Below are positions 41,764 through 50,872 of a DNA stretch of 64,000 nucleotides, one piece after another. Numbering within the stretch: the first letter of the stretch is position 1; every line of letters starts with the position of its first letter. Both the position numbers and the translations under genes were made by a program. The notes under the pieces were generated by a model. The model saw only the letters and a program-made list of their open reading frames with translations. It did no database searches and was not told the origin of the DNA. Source of the stretch: Deltaproteobacteria bacterium (lineage in GTDB: Bacteria; Myxococcota_A; Polyangia; DRWM01; JAAZOP01). Location: assembly GCA_016218815.1 (NCBI GenBank), contig JACRCX010000084.1, positions 31,058-95,057 on the forward strand, read 5' to 3'.

Positions 41764-42657
41764 GTGCCCCGCCTCCCCACCTCCCGGGCCCTCGCGCGCG
41801 GCGCGGCCGGGAACCTGCACCGCGCCGGAAGGGCAGGGCGGGTCGTCGCCATCGCCGGTTGCCATTGCCTGGTCCTCGTCGCTTGCCTCGCCGCGGCCGG
41901 TTGCGCCGCCGGCTCGCCGCGCTGGACCTGCCGCGACTTCGGCGCCGGCCGCGAGTGCTACGCGCCGCTGTCCACGCCCCCGGGCGACGACTGGACGTGC
42001 TACGCCGCCGGAGGCGACCTGGTCTGCGCCCGGCCCAACCGCGCCTCCGGCTGGCCCGGCTGGTCCTGTGCCGCCGCCGGCGCGGCGGCGGTGTGCCGCG
42101 CCACCGCCGCCGCCGTCCCCGCCGAGCCGTCCCCGGACGGATGGCAGGCGCGCGTCGTCGGCGAAACGATCTTCGCCGCCTGGCGGCGCCTCGGCAACGC
42201 CCCGTGGCGCTGCGACGGAGAACGGTGCGCCGAGCGCCGGCCGGACCGGCCCAGCCCCGACGAGTGGGAGTGCGTCGACGGTGACGGCCGTGTCCTCTGC
42301 CGCGGGCGCTTCCTGGAAGGACTCGATCCGCGCTGGTCCTGCGCGCCGTTGGGCGACCGCTTCCTGTGCGTGGACCCGGATCCCGACTACCCGGGCGAGG
42401 GCGACCCCGGCGGCTGGCGTTGCTTCTACGACGATTCGCTCCGCACCGGGAGGGATTGCACGGCGGTTCTCCCGCCCGCCGGCGGTGGCGAACCGGCGCC
42501 GGCCGCCCGGCCGCCCTGTCCGGGGGTCTGGAACGGCGGGCGATGCCTGCTCGCCAGGATCAAGCCCGAGTGCTGGCTCGACGGCGACTGCACCGGCGAC
42601 CGCACCTGTCGCGTCGGCTTCTGCGTCGTGCCCGGGTCCGCCGGAAGGAGGCCGTGA
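41764..42657 (+). CDS. Cys/Trp-rich secreted lipoprotein
   Basis: A 297-residue protein starting at GTG 41764; the ribosome-binding site is weak. The basic N-region is unusually long before LVLVACLAAAGC, whose lipobox AAAGC is good. The mature part contains a recurring Trp-x-Cys motif (RWTC, DWTC, GWSC, PWRC, EWEC, RWSC, GWRC), each followed 5-10 residues later by another Cys, giving about 20 cysteines. Such evenly spaced pairs suggest repeated small disulfide units. No database family is recalled. It precedes the cytochrome gene by two bases, so metal or haem handling is possible but not shown. Confidence 0.72.
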   Translation: MPRLPTSRALARGAAGNLHRAGRAGRVVAIAGCHCLVLVACLAAAGCAAGSPRWTCRDFGAGRECYAPLSTPPGDDWTCYAAGGDLVCARPNRASGWPGWSCAAAGAAAVCRATAAAVPAEPSPDGWQARVVGETIFAAWRRLGNAPWRCDGERCAERRPDRPSPDEWECVDGDGRVLCRGRFLEGLDPRWSCAPLGDRFLCVDPDPDYPGEGDPGGWRCFYDDSLRTGRDCTAVLPPAGGGEPAPAARPPCPGVWNGGRCLLARIKPECWLDGDCTGDRTCRVGFCVVPGSAGRRP

Positions 42658-42659
42658 CC

Positions 42660-44756
42660 GTGCCGCGCGGCCCCCGTCGCCCTCCGCCCGCGGTCCTGGT
42701 CGCGGTCCTGGTCGCCTGCTCCTGCGTGCGCCAGACCGGCGGGCGGGTCTGCGGCGACGTGCGGGACGACGAGGGCGGGCCGGCCGCGGGCGCCCTGGTC
42801 ACCGCGGACGGCGCCCGGACGTCCAGTGATCGGTTCGGCCGATTCTGCCTCGACGGGGTGTCCTCCGGCTCGGACGTGCGCGTCGAGGCCGACGGTACGT
42901 GCGGCGGGTCCGGCCGTGCCGAGGCCGGCCGGTGGCTCCGCATCGTGGTCCCGCGCCAGCTCGTCGTGGACTCGCGCTACCAGGTCGGGTTCGGGGCGGA
43001 GGTCGAGCTGCGCGCATCGCTGCGCTGTCCGTTGCCGGGCCCGGTCACCTGGCGCTGGGACCAGCTCGAAGGTCCGCCCGCCACGGATCCCGTCGCCGCC
43101 GGTCCCGCCTTCCGCTTCCGCACCGCTCGCCTCGCCGCCCGCACGACCCGCCCCGACGTGCTCGCGCTCGGACCTCCGCAGGCCGGGCGCTACCTCGTCC
43201 GGGTCACCGCCCTCGGCGGCGCTCGCGTGGCGCGGGCGGAGGCCGAGGTGACGGCGGCGAGCGTCGCGTCCGGCCTGCTCAGCGTCCCCGTCGACACCTT
43301 CGCCTACGTGGACTCCGGCGCGGGGCGGCCGCCGGGCTCCTGGCGCGTCGCGAAGCGACCGGAGGGCTCACGCGCCGAGGTCGAGGCGGTGCCGACCATG
43401 GACGGGAGCGAGGGCGTCGTCCGCGCGCGCTTCGATCGCGTCGGCCTGTACGAGCTGGCGGACGATCGCGGCGGCACGCGGCTGCTCTTCGAGGCCGGTC
43501 CGTGGGACACGGTGCCGCAGGACTGCGATCGGCCGGAATGCCATCCGCGCGAGGAGCTGCTGTGGAAGACGACGCGCCATGCCCGCGCGCTGGACGATCG
43601 GCTGGAGGGTCCGGCGCCCGAGCCGTTCGGCCCGCGATGCCTGCCGTGCCACGTCGTCGGGTGGGACCCCGGCGCCGCGGCCGAGGGTTTCGACGACGTC
43701 GCGGCGGAGACGCGCACCTTCGTGACCGACGACTGGCCCGGCGGCGCCACCGCGCTCCCGCGCGACCTCAAGAGGCTGGCGAACGTCTGGTGCATCGCCT
43801 GCCACGGCTCGGGCCGGCTGCCCGAGCACGGCAAGCGACCGATGGTCGTACGCGCGGGCGTCTGCGCCCAGTGCCATGATGCCCCCCCGCGCTATCCGCG
43901 GGTCGACGAATGGCGCGACTCGAAGATGTCCCGTCCCGTGACCGACCCTGCCCTGCTCGCCCAACCCTGCGCCGGTTGTCACACCGCACAGGGCGCCGTG
44001 AATCGCCTGCGCGGCCGCCTCGCGCGGCCGGTGGACGCCGACCTGGCCGAGCCCGTGACCTGCGCCGTGTGCCACGTGGCCCACACCCAGGACGAGAAGC
44101 TGCTCCGGCAGCGGGGGACGGCGGCCGTGGTGTCGGGCGTGCTGTTCGAGGCGGGCAAGGCGGCAGTGTGCCTGGGATGCCACCAGGCCGACGAGCGCAC
44201 CGGCGACGAGGGGACGCAGGCGCGCCTGCTGCCCGAGGCGCCGCAGACCGAGGTCCTCTTCGGGACGGGAGCGTACGGAGCGGCCGGGAGGCCGTCCCGC
44301 GTCAGCCCCGATCTGTGCGTCGACTGCCACATGGCACGGTGCGCGGACTGCCATGCCGACGCCGAGCGGCACCGCGGCGGCCACACCTTCCGCGCGATGC
44401 CGCCGGACGACGCGGCTCCGGCGGATTGCGACGGCGACGGGCGGACCGCGAGGATCGCCGAGGAAGTGGAGGCGTGCCTGGCGCTCGCACAGGCGCGCGT
44501 CGCCCGGGCGCTGGCGGCGCTTCCCGGCTGCGCCGGCGCCGTGCTCCGACGCTCCGGCGGCAGCCTGGTCCCACGCGACGCCGCCGGCGCGCCGCTGCCC
44601 GACTGCGAGGCGGAATGGCGGAAGCCCGGCCGGGACGAGCTCTACCGCGCCGCGCACGACGTGTCGCTGATCGAGCGCGACGGCAGCAAGGGCGCGCACA
44701 ACCCCGCCTTCGCCATCCGCGTCCTCCGCGCCGTCCTGGACTCCCCCGGGTTGTGA
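42660..44756 (+). CDS. multihaem cytochrome c lipoprotein with regulatory-like N-domain
   Basis: A 698-residue protein. GTG 42660 is chosen since GGAAGGAGG lies eight bases before it; a GTG at 42654 overlaps the preceding stop. The signal is short (AVLVAVLVACSC, possible lipobox VACSC). Residues ~25-95 look like a carboxypeptidase-regulatory domain (GRVCGDVRDDEGGPAAGALV). Residues ~290 onward hold eight CxxCH haem motifs (CLPCH, CIACH, CAQCH, CAGCH, CAVCH, CLGCH, CVDCH, CADCH) plus one CX4CH (CDRPECH), and extra His residues that could be distal ligands. Family suggests electron transfer at the outer surface. It follows the Cys/Trp-rich gene directly. Confidence 0.88.
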   Translation: MPRGPRRPPPAVLVAVLVACSCVRQTGGRVCGDVRDDEGGPAAGALVTADGARTSSDRFGRFCLDGVSSGSDVRVEADGTCGGSGRAEAGRWLRIVVPRQLVVDSRYQVGFGAEVELRASLRCPLPGPVTWRWDQLEGPPATDPVAAGPAFRFRTARLAARTTRPDVLALGPPQAGRYLVRVTALGGARVARAEAEVTAASVASGLLSVPVDTFAYVDSGAGRPPGSWRVAKRPEGSRAEVEAVPTMDGSEGVVRARFDRVGLYELADDRGGTRLLFEAGPWDTVPQDCDRPECHPREELLWKTTRHARALDDRLEGPAPEPFGPRCLPCHVVGWDPGAAAEGFDDVAAETRTFVTDDWPGGATALPRDLKRLANVWCIACHGSGRLPEHGKRPMVVRAGVCAQCHDAPPRYPRVDEWRDSKMSRPVTDPALLAQPCAGCHTAQGAVNRLRGRLARPVDADLAEPVTCAVCHVAHTQDEKLLRQRGTAAVVSGVLFEAGKAAVCLGCHQADERTGDEGTQARLLPEAPQTEVLFGTGAYGAAGRPSRVSPDLCVDCHMARCADCHADAERHRGGHTFRAMPPDDAAPADCDGDGRTARIAEEVEACLALAQARVARALAALPGCAGAVLRRSGGSLVPRDAAGAPLPDCEAEWRKPGRDELYRAAHDVSLIERDGSKGAHNPAFAIRVLRAVLDSPGL

Positions 44757-44759
44757 ACC

Positions 44760-46025
44760 CTACGGGCAGTCGGACGAAATGCCGTCGCACTCGCCAATCG
44801 AGGCATCGGAGGGGAGCGTCGAGTCGAAGTTGTAGTTCTGGCAGCACTCGTCGGGGGCATCCATGCAGCAGGCGGCGCTGTAATAGTACGCCCCGTCGTC
44901 GCAGCTCGGAGGACGGGTGGTCGTCTCCTCGCACGTGCCCCACCGGCCGTCGGGGCGGCAGTCCTGCAGGCCCCAGGAGCAGTACGACGGCGTGTCGCAC
45001 CAGCGGGTCGTGCCGGGCACGCAGCAGATGAGGCCGCAGATCGGGTTGCCGTCGCAGGTCGAGTCGGAGCAGCAGTCGGTGTCGTCGCAGTCGATGTGTC
45101 CGTCGCAGTCGTCGTCCTCGCCGTTCGTGCACACCTCGCCGGTGCAGCAGAACGGCAGGCACTGCAGGTCGCGGCAGTCGATTCGTCCGTCGCAGTCGTT
45201 GTCGATGCCGTCCGTGCAGACGATCGGGCCCATCTCCCAGCCCGTGCACGGGTCGTCGCAGAACTCGTCCACCGTCCCGTCGCAGTTGTTGTCAAAGCCG
45301 TCGCCGCAGATCTCGTCCGTGCAGCACGGCGGGCAGTCGGGCTCGTCGAAGCAGTCGACCGCCCCGTCGCAGTCGTTGTCGATGCCGTCGTCGCAGATCG
45401 TCTCCATCTCCCACTCGCTGGGGACGCACTCGCCGCAGCCCTCGTCCAGCGCCAGGTCGCAGTCGTTGTCGACGCCGTCGCAGACTTCCTCGCCCGGCAG
45501 GACGTAGCCCGTGCACTCGCCCCAGTGCGAGAACTCGCCCGCGGCGTTGCAGGACTGGGTGCCGTCGGCGCAGCTCCCGTTGTGCCGGGTCTCGACCGGT
45601 CCCGGATAGCACGGCTGAACCGTGCCCATGTCGCAGCCGCAGCCCTCGTCGACCGCGCCGTTGCCGTTGTTGTCGACCTCGTCGCCGCAGCGCTCGCCCA
45701 CCGACACCGGCGGACCGGCGTCGGCCTCGGTCTCCGGCTCGCACACGCACGCGCCACTGGCGATGCACGCGCCGCTCGGGTAGCCCGCCGTCGTGCAGCG
45801 CCCGTTGCACGCCGCGTCGTCGCAGCCGCCTCCACCTCCGTCGACGTCGCCGCTCGTGTCGTCCCGCGCGACGTCCCGCCCCGTGTTGCCGGTGGAATCG
45901 CCGCCCGGCGCGCACGCGGCGAGCGCCGCCGCGGCCAGGAGAGCCAGGGGAAGCAGACCACGGACGATCGCGGACGCCGGGCGTCCACCTCCGGACACGA
46001 ACCCTCGACCTTGGAACGACTCCAT
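44760..46025 (-). CDS. MopE-like lipoprotein with Cys-Asp metal-binding repeats
   Basis: A 421-residue lipoprotein. ATG 46025; signal ends at lipobox ALAAC. The body repeats the putative metal-binding unit CxDGxDNDCDGxxDxxC about seven times (e.g. CGDEVDNNGNGAVDEGC, CDDGIDNDCDGAVDC, CTDGIDNDCDGRIDC), as in the copper-binding MopE-type and similar proteins common in Myxococcota. It is convergent with the multihaem cytochrome, three bases apart, so both may serve metal or redox functions at the cell surface. Which metal it binds is unknown. Confidence 0.88.
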   Translation of the reverse strand: MESFQGRGFVSGGGRPASAIVRGLLPLALLAAAALAACAPGGDSTGNTGRDVARDDTSGDVDGGGGGCDDAACNGRCTTAGYPSGACIASGACVCEPETEADAGPPVSVGERCGDEVDNNGNGAVDEGCGCDMGTVQPCYPGPVETRHNGSCADGTQSCNAAGEFSHWGECTGYVLPGEEVCDGVDNDCDLALDEGCGECVPSEWEMETICDDGIDNDCDGAVDCFDEPDCPPCCTDEICGDGFDNNCDGTVDEFCDDPCTGWEMGPIVCTDGIDNDCDGRIDCRDLQCLPFCCTGEVCTNGEDDDCDGHIDCDDTDCCSDSTCDGNPICGLICCVPGTTRWCDTPSYCSWGLQDCRPDGRWGTCEETTTRPPSCDDGAYYYSAACCMDAPDECCQNYNFDSTLPSDASIGECDGISSDCP

Positions 46026-46236
46026 GGCCCTGCCTCCCTCGTCCGCCCGCGCCGGAAGCACCCCTCGCACCCCCTGCACGCGAACCACGTCCAACGTTAC
46101 AAGGGTACTCCCGTGCCGGCCGGGGTCAAGCACAGCCGCATGACGCTCCCTTGACGCCCCGCGTCACCCCCCGGCTCGCGCAGTGCCCGTCCCCCGTTCC
46201 CTCCCCACCTCCCCAGCCGACCTCCCCCCCTCTCCC
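46026..46236. repeat. intergenic gap with CCTCCCCACCTCCCC repeat
   Basis: Upstream of the MopE-like gene. The segment 46196-46240 reads CCTCCCCACCTCCCCAGCC then CTCCCCCCCTCTCCC, the C-rich strand of the GGAGAGGTGGAGAGG repeat family. The rest, including the region around 46085-46140, shows no gene. Confidence 0.5.
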
Positions 46237-49200
46237 CTAGAACGAGCCGATGGAGAAGTGCAGCGCGCCGATCGATTCGCCCCAGTCCTCGCGCCGCAGG
46301 ATGTTGAAACCGTAGTCGAACGACAGCGGGCCGATCGGCGTGTTGATCAGGAAGCCCAGGCCCACCGTGTAGCGCAGCGTGGTCACGTCGATGTTCGCGA
46401 ACTCGCGCCACAGGTTGCCGATGTCGGAGAAGACCGCCACCCCGAACGTGTCCCCCAGAGGCAGTCGCAGCTCGCTGCGCAGGACGAGGAACACGTCGCC
46501 GCCCGCGCTGGGCAGCCCCGCCGGCGCGTCGTCCACCGACAACGACTCCTGCGGGAAGCCGCGCAGCGTGTCCGACCCGCCGAGGTAGAAGTACCGGTCG
46601 GGGAACGTGCGCGACCCCTCCTGGAGCTGGAAGACCTGGCCGTAGCGCGCGGAGAGGATCAGCACCAGCCCGGCGCCCAGCGGCGCGTAGCCGGTGAGCT
46701 GGAACGTGGTCGTGATCAGGTTGGAGAACGACGTCGTGCCCGTGCCGGCGTCGAACACCGGGCTCACGGAGCGGACCCACTCGGCGTCCGCCGCGAAATA
46801 CAACCCCCGCGTCGGGTTGAACGGATCGTCGCGCCAATCGACCGCGAACGAGCCGTGCAGGACCGAGAACGTCGAGATGCCCTGCGGCGTGCGCAGCCGC
46901 CGCGCGTCGGCCGCGCTCATGCACACCGTCCCCGGCGGCAGGTCGGAGGAGCACAGCGGGTAGTTGCCCTGGAAGCGCGCCACGTCGTTGTATTCGACGC
47001 CCACCCGCAGCGAGTACGAGAGCAGCGAGCGCCACGCCGAGGACAGCCCGAGGAACGCGCTCGAGCGGTCGATCCCGAAGAACGGCTCGTCGTCCCGCTC
47101 GTTCGCCAGGTCGAGCTGCGTCGCCAGGAGGCCGCCCACCCCGGGGAGGTAGGGCACGCTGAGGCTTGCCACCAGCAGCCGTTCGAGCTGGTCCTGCAGC
47201 GACAGCTTCTGGAACTCCCGCTCGAACGTGTCGTTGCCCAGGAAGAAGAGCTGGTAGTTGAGCTTGAGCCGCAGGTGGAACCCGATCGCGTAGCCGAAGA
47301 GGTTGCGGTAGCCGTAGGCCAGCGAGGCGCGCGCGCCTTCCGCCGTCGAGAACCCGGCGCGCAGCTCGAGCGACTGCGGCAGGTACTCGCGCACCTGGAC
47401 CGCGATCGTCTTCTCCGGCTCCGGCACGTCCGGCGCGACCATCGCCACCGTCGCGCTCTGGAAGATGCCCATGCGCAGCAGGCGGCGCTCGCTCTCCTGC
47501 GCCGCGTCCGGCGTGTAGACGTCGCCCTCGGAGAAGGCCAGCGTGCCCAGCACCAGCGAGGTCTCCGTGTCCGCGTTCCCGGCGATCTCGATCGCCTTCA
47601 CCCGGACCTGCGGCCCCTCGGTCACCACGAACGTCAGCTCCACCTTGGTCCGATCCTCGTAGAACACGACCTCCCGCTCCACCTGCGCGAAGAGGTAGCC
47701 GTGCTCGCCGTACAGGTCGATGATCGCCCGCCGCGTCTCCTCCACCAGCCGCTCGTTCACCGGGTCGCCCGCCTCCAGGAGGAACGAGTCCCGGATCTCG
47801 TCCTCGCCCAGCGCGGCCTCGCCCGCGATGCCCACGCCGGCCAGAACCGACTGCACCCCCTCCTCGACCCGGAACCGCGGCGTGATCGTCCGCGCGACGG
47901 GATCGGTCACCGGCTCCAGCGGCAGGACGCGGGCGTCGAGATACCCGTCCGACCGGTACAGCTCCTCCACCCGCACGGCAGCGTCCCGGTAGGCATCCTC
48001 CAGGTACAAGTCCTCGGGGCCCCACTCCAGCAGGGACGCGGGAAACGCCGCGCCCGCGAGCAGCTCCTCGCCGGACAGCCCGAGCCCCCCCAGCTCGCCC
48101 GGAGGCATCGGCTGGAACACGCTCGGCCGGTCGATCGCCGCGTCGAGGTTCTCGAAGACCATGTCGTCCAGATCATCCGGGTCGTAGGCCGTCACGCCCT
48201 GCCACTCGATCCGCGCGACGCCCAGCCGCACGCCTTCGTGGACGTGGAAGCGCAGGAACCAGACGGGGGAGGGCGAGATCGGCTCGGCCGCGTCGTCGGT
48301 CCAGCCCGCGCACAGCGGACCGAACGGATCCGCGGCGTGCACGCCCGTGCTCCACGCCGCCGGGTCGCTGAAGGACGTCGCCGGCGCCGGCTCGGTGGGA
48401 ACGCCCTCGACCACGTCCCACGTCACCTGCGCCTCGGGGAACCCCAGCTTGTGGTACTCCGCCAGAAGCCGCTCGACCACCTCGTCCAGCGTCGCCCGGT
48501 CGAAGACCGACTGCTCGTCGAACGCCGCGATCGTCGCCAGGTCCGCCGCCGACACGTGCTCGTTGCCGCCGAACACGATGCGCACCGGAAGCCCCGGATC
48601 GACGGCAAACGTCACGTCCACGGTATCACCGGCCTCGTCGTGCGGAGCCACGGTCGGCGGTGGCACCCACGCCAGGAGGTAGTCCTCCTGCCGGTAGAAC
48701 GCCGCCAGCCGCTCGGCCGCGTCCACAAGGCCCGGCTGATCCCACGGGTCCCCGGGGTCGACGTCGAGCACGTCTCGCAGCATCGGCTCGGGGAAGACGA
48801 GCGCGCCCGCCAGGTGGACGGTCGCGATGCGGATCGGCTCGCCTTCGACGATGTCGGCGATGAGGGTCACCCGGCCCGATTCCGCCGTCTCCTCGCTGTG
48901 GAACGCGACGGCCACGTTGGGGAAGCCGTGGGCCGCGTAGACCGCCTCGATCCGCCCGCGCATCTCGTCCAGGACGTCGGCCCGTTCTTCCGTGTCGGGG
49001 ACGAAGCCCGCGGCGCGCCGCAGCTCGTCCTCGTCGAGGTGTTCGTTGCCCTCGGCCTCAAAGGAGCGGATGCGGCGGCGCACGTCGAGCAGCACGACGA
49101 GGCGCACGCCGTCGGCGACGGGCAGGGCGTGGACCTGCACGTCGCGGAAGAGATCGGTGGCCCACAGGGCATCGATCAGCTCGCGCACGAGGCCGCGGGT

Positions 49201-49440
49201 GAGCGGCGCGCCCTGCACCCCGTCGATCGGCCCCACCGCCTCGGGGTCGGCCCCCTCGATCGCGACCTCGACGATCGTCCGCCCCAGCAGGTCCTCCGCC
49301 GGCGGCGCCACCGCGGGCGCGGCCGCCTGCCCCGCGTCAGGTGCCGCGGCCTGCGCGGCCGCATTCCCGCCCGGCGAGGTCGCGGCCTGGGCGAGGAAAC
49401 CCGCGGCCACGAGCGTGGGAAGAAGGAAGGACGCCGCCAC
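46237..49440 (-). CDS. Omp85/BamA-family protein with multiple POTRA domains
   Basis: A 1067-residue protein from GTG 49440. The frame stays open upstream (LPHRRKSLL before the GTG) but has no better start codon, so the signal FLLPTLVAAGFLAQA begins almost at once. Residues ~50-650 contain several POTRA-like repeats (VEVAIEGAD..., VVLLDVRRRIRSFEAEGNE, VTLIADIVEGEPIRI, VDVTFAVDPGLPVRIVFGGN, VRFHVHEG-type strands), more than the usual five. The barrel has YGYRNLFGYAIGFHLRLKL, DWRDDPFNPTRGLYFAADAEW and LRGFPQESL, corresponding to the Omp85 VRGF motif. Probable outer-membrane protein assembly (BamA or TamA type); one would need alignment to decide. Confidence 0.9.
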   Translation of the reverse strand: MAASFLLPTLVAAGFLAQAATSPGGNAAAQAAAPDAGQAAAPAVAPPAEDLLGRTIVEVAIEGADPEAVGPIDGVQGAPLTRGLVRELIDALWATDLFRDVQVHALPVADGVRLVVLLDVRRRIRSFEAEGNEHLDEDELRRAAGFVPDTEERADVLDEMRGRIEAVYAAHGFPNVAVAFHSEETAESGRVTLIADIVEGEPIRIATVHLAGALVFPEPMLRDVLDVDPGDPWDQPGLVDAAERLAAFYRQEDYLLAWVPPPTVAPHDEAGDTVDVTFAVDPGLPVRIVFGGNEHVSAADLATIAAFDEQSVFDRATLDEVVERLLAEYHKLGFPEAQVTWDVVEGVPTEPAPATSFSDPAAWSTGVHAADPFGPLCAGWTDDAAEPISPSPVWFLRFHVHEGVRLGVARIEWQGVTAYDPDDLDDMVFENLDAAIDRPSVFQPMPPGELGGLGLSGEELLAGAAFPASLLEWGPEDLYLEDAYRDAAVRVEELYRSDGYLDARVLPLEPVTDPVARTITPRFRVEEGVQSVLAGVGIAGEAALGEDEIRDSFLLEAGDPVNERLVEETRRAIIDLYGEHGYLFAQVEREVVFYEDRTKVELTFVVTEGPQVRVKAIEIAGNADTETSLVLGTLAFSEGDVYTPDAAQESERRLLRMGIFQSATVAMVAPDVPEPEKTIAVQVREYLPQSLELRAGFSTAEGARASLAYGYRNLFGYAIGFHLRLKLNYQLFFLGNDTFEREFQKLSLQDQLERLLVASLSVPYLPGVGGLLATQLDLANERDDEPFFGIDRSSAFLGLSSAWRSLLSYSLRVGVEYNDVARFQGNYPLCSSDLPPGTVCMSAADARRLRTPQGISTFSVLHGSFAVDWRDDPFNPTRGLYFAADAEWVRSVSPVFDAGTGTTSFSNLITTTFQLTGYAPLGAGLVLILSARYGQVFQLQEGSRTFPDRYFYLGGSDTLRGFPQESLSVDDAPAGLPSAGGDVFLVLRSELRLPLGDTFGVAVFSDIGNLWREFANIDVTTLRYTVGLGFLINTPIGPLSFDYGFNILRREDWGESIGALHFSIGSF

Positions 49441-49495
49441 GAGGAGCGACTTTCGGCGGTGGGGAAGGAATTTGCAACTCGGGCGAGCCGCGGCG

Positions 49496-50164
49496 TTAGC
49501 GATCCACTCCGGGAAAGGCCAGCCGGCTCAGCCGGTCGACCAGATCGAGGCGAAAGGCTTCCAGCGCACCGGCATCCACGTCCCCCGGCAACCGCGCCGC
49601 GACCCCGATCCGCCACTGGTCCAGGACGAAAGCCAGGTTCGCCGCGTTGGCGCCTCCGTCCTTGCGCACCGCCCCACGCAGGGCGTTCTCCAGGGTGATG
49701 CCGGTGTCCAGGATCGCCTTCAGGTCGACCAGGTCCTTCGGCTCGTTGCGGCTCAGCAAGGCGCATACCTTGTTGGCAGCGATCTCCAGCAGGGAGTCGA
49801 TCCGGACCCCCCCGACTCGCATCTTCTCCTGCTCGAGCTGCGGTGCTCGGTCCACGACCAGGTCGACGACGGTGCGCTCCGCTCCGCGCTCGGCAACGAA
49901 CCGCCGGAAATCGGGGAAACGGTCCTTCGGAACGAGGGTTACCCGGCAGGCCTGGGCGGCCGCAACAAGAGCACGCTCGCCGGGATCAAGCGTCGCGGGG
50001 GGCAGGGTGAACAGATCGAGATCGTCGCTCGGGCGGTGCGCCAGGTGGAACCCCCCGAGAGCCCCTCCTCCCGTGAGGAAGAACCGGGACTCGCGAGCGA
50101 AGAACGCTGCAAGCAGGTCACGCTGGATCGCGGACAGGCGGCTATCCGGCCGGGATGAGTCCAT
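49496..50164 (-). CDS. AbiEii/AbiGii-type nucleotidyltransferase toxin-like protein
   Basis: A 222-residue protein. ATG 50164 lies inside the 3' end of the partner gene. The nucleotidyltransferase core has FFLTGGGALGGFHLAHRP followed by SDDLDLF, in which GGG (32-34) and the DxD-type Asp48/Asp50 form the metal/nucleotide site. The downstream IDSLLEIAANKVCALLSRN and EPKDLVDLKAI match the AbiEii family, whose toxins modify tRNA and act with an antitoxin encoded just upstream. A truncated copy of the first ~26 codons lies at 51371-51448, part of the ~787-bp duplication. Confidence 0.85.
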   Translation of the reverse strand: MDSSRPDSRLSAIQRDLLAAFFARESRFFLTGGGALGGFHLAHRPSDDLDLFTLPPATLDPGERALVAAAQACRVTLVPKDRFPDFRRFVAERGAERTVVDLVVDRAPQLEQEKMRVGGVRIDSLLEIAANKVCALLSRNEPKDLVDLKAILDTGITLENALRGAVRKDGGANAANLAFVLDQWRIGVAARLPGDVDAGALEAFRLDLVDRLSRLAFPGVDR

Positions 50165-50872
50165 GGCGGCGCCAGCTCGCGATGAGGAAGTCCCAGAACG
50201 CGTTCTTCCGACCCAGCCGACCGTGCAGGCGACCCCATCTGGACACGACGTCTCCCACCGTCAGGAATCCCCAGACGTCCGGGTACCGGGCCTCGCGCAG
50301 GATGCGGCCAATCCACACCAGCCGCTGCTCTTCGTCCGCCTGCCGCAACATCCTCCGCAGTTCTCCGACCGTCATCTGCGTGTCCCAGAGGAAGTATGGG
50401 CGGAAGTCATCGTCCGCAGTCGCGTCCGAGTGCCCACCTCCTGGGCCCCGAGGGTCGCCAGCGGCTTCCAAGTCCGGGACGATGTCGACGTCGCCTTCCA
50501 CGCTCCAGAGCGTGGACTCTCGCGACCGTGCCGTCAAGTTCGAGTCCACGGCTTGCCGGTTGCGATTCCACAGTGGAGAGGGGATTTGCAACTGCGGCGG
50601 GCCGCGGCGCGTTATCATCGGGGCGTGCGCAACCGCCGGCTCAACCCGATCCTCACCCCCGACGAGCTGGCCGAGCTGTTCCCCGCCGCGCCGGGCGTGA
50701 AATGCCCCCGGTGCGGCAAGCGGCCGCACTGGTTCGGGACCGATCCCGAGCACCCCCGGCGCCGGATCCACGCCTGCAACCGCTGCGGCATCCGCTTCGG
50801 CGACCGCTGCCCCGCCTGCGGCAAGGCCGACCTCCAGCTCGCCCGCACTTTCCGCCGCTCGCTCCGCTACCG
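50086..50872. repeat. direct duplication, copy 1 (~787 bp)
   Basis: Matches 51371-52156 in the same orientation, roughly nine bases in ten by eye. It spans the 5' end of the AbiEii gene, the partner gene and the Zn-ribbon gene up to its Arg83 codon. The copies are separated by ~498 bp that hold hicBA. Copy 1 keeps intact toxin and partner genes and a truncated Zn-ribbon. Confidence 0.85.
50142..50501 (-). CDS. AbiEii partner (antitoxin-like) protein
   Basis: About 119 residues if it starts at GTG 50501; the start is uncertain because the frame continues upstream without a clear ribosome-binding site. It contains FRPYFLWDTQMTVGELRRM and ILREARYPDVWGFLTVGDVV, then FWDFLIASWRRHGLIPAG. This helical pattern is typical of the small protein encoded just before AbiEii-like nucleotidyltransferases, although no catalytic motif is visible. 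It overlaps the toxin-like gene by 23 bases, which indicates translational coupling. A frameshifted copy lies at 51427-51783. Confidence 0.6.
   Translation of the reverse strand: MEGDVDIVPDLEAAGDPRGPGGGHSDATADDDFRPYFLWDTQMTVGELRRMLRQADEEQRLVWIGRILREARYPDVWGFLTVGDVVSRWGRLHGRLGRKNAFWDFLIASWRRHGLIPAG

Noticed and set aside
39148..41865. 905-codon minus-strand frame rich in Val-Asp-Gly repeats
   Set aside because: It mirrors the TSP3 Asp repeats of the plus-strand OmpA gene (GTC/GAC symmetry), not a gene.
42366..42660. An upstream longer start for the multihaem cytochrome, covering the end of the Cys-rich gene
   Set aside because: The upstream frame has no signal sequence; GTG 42660 with GGAAGGAGG gives a proper signal peptide.
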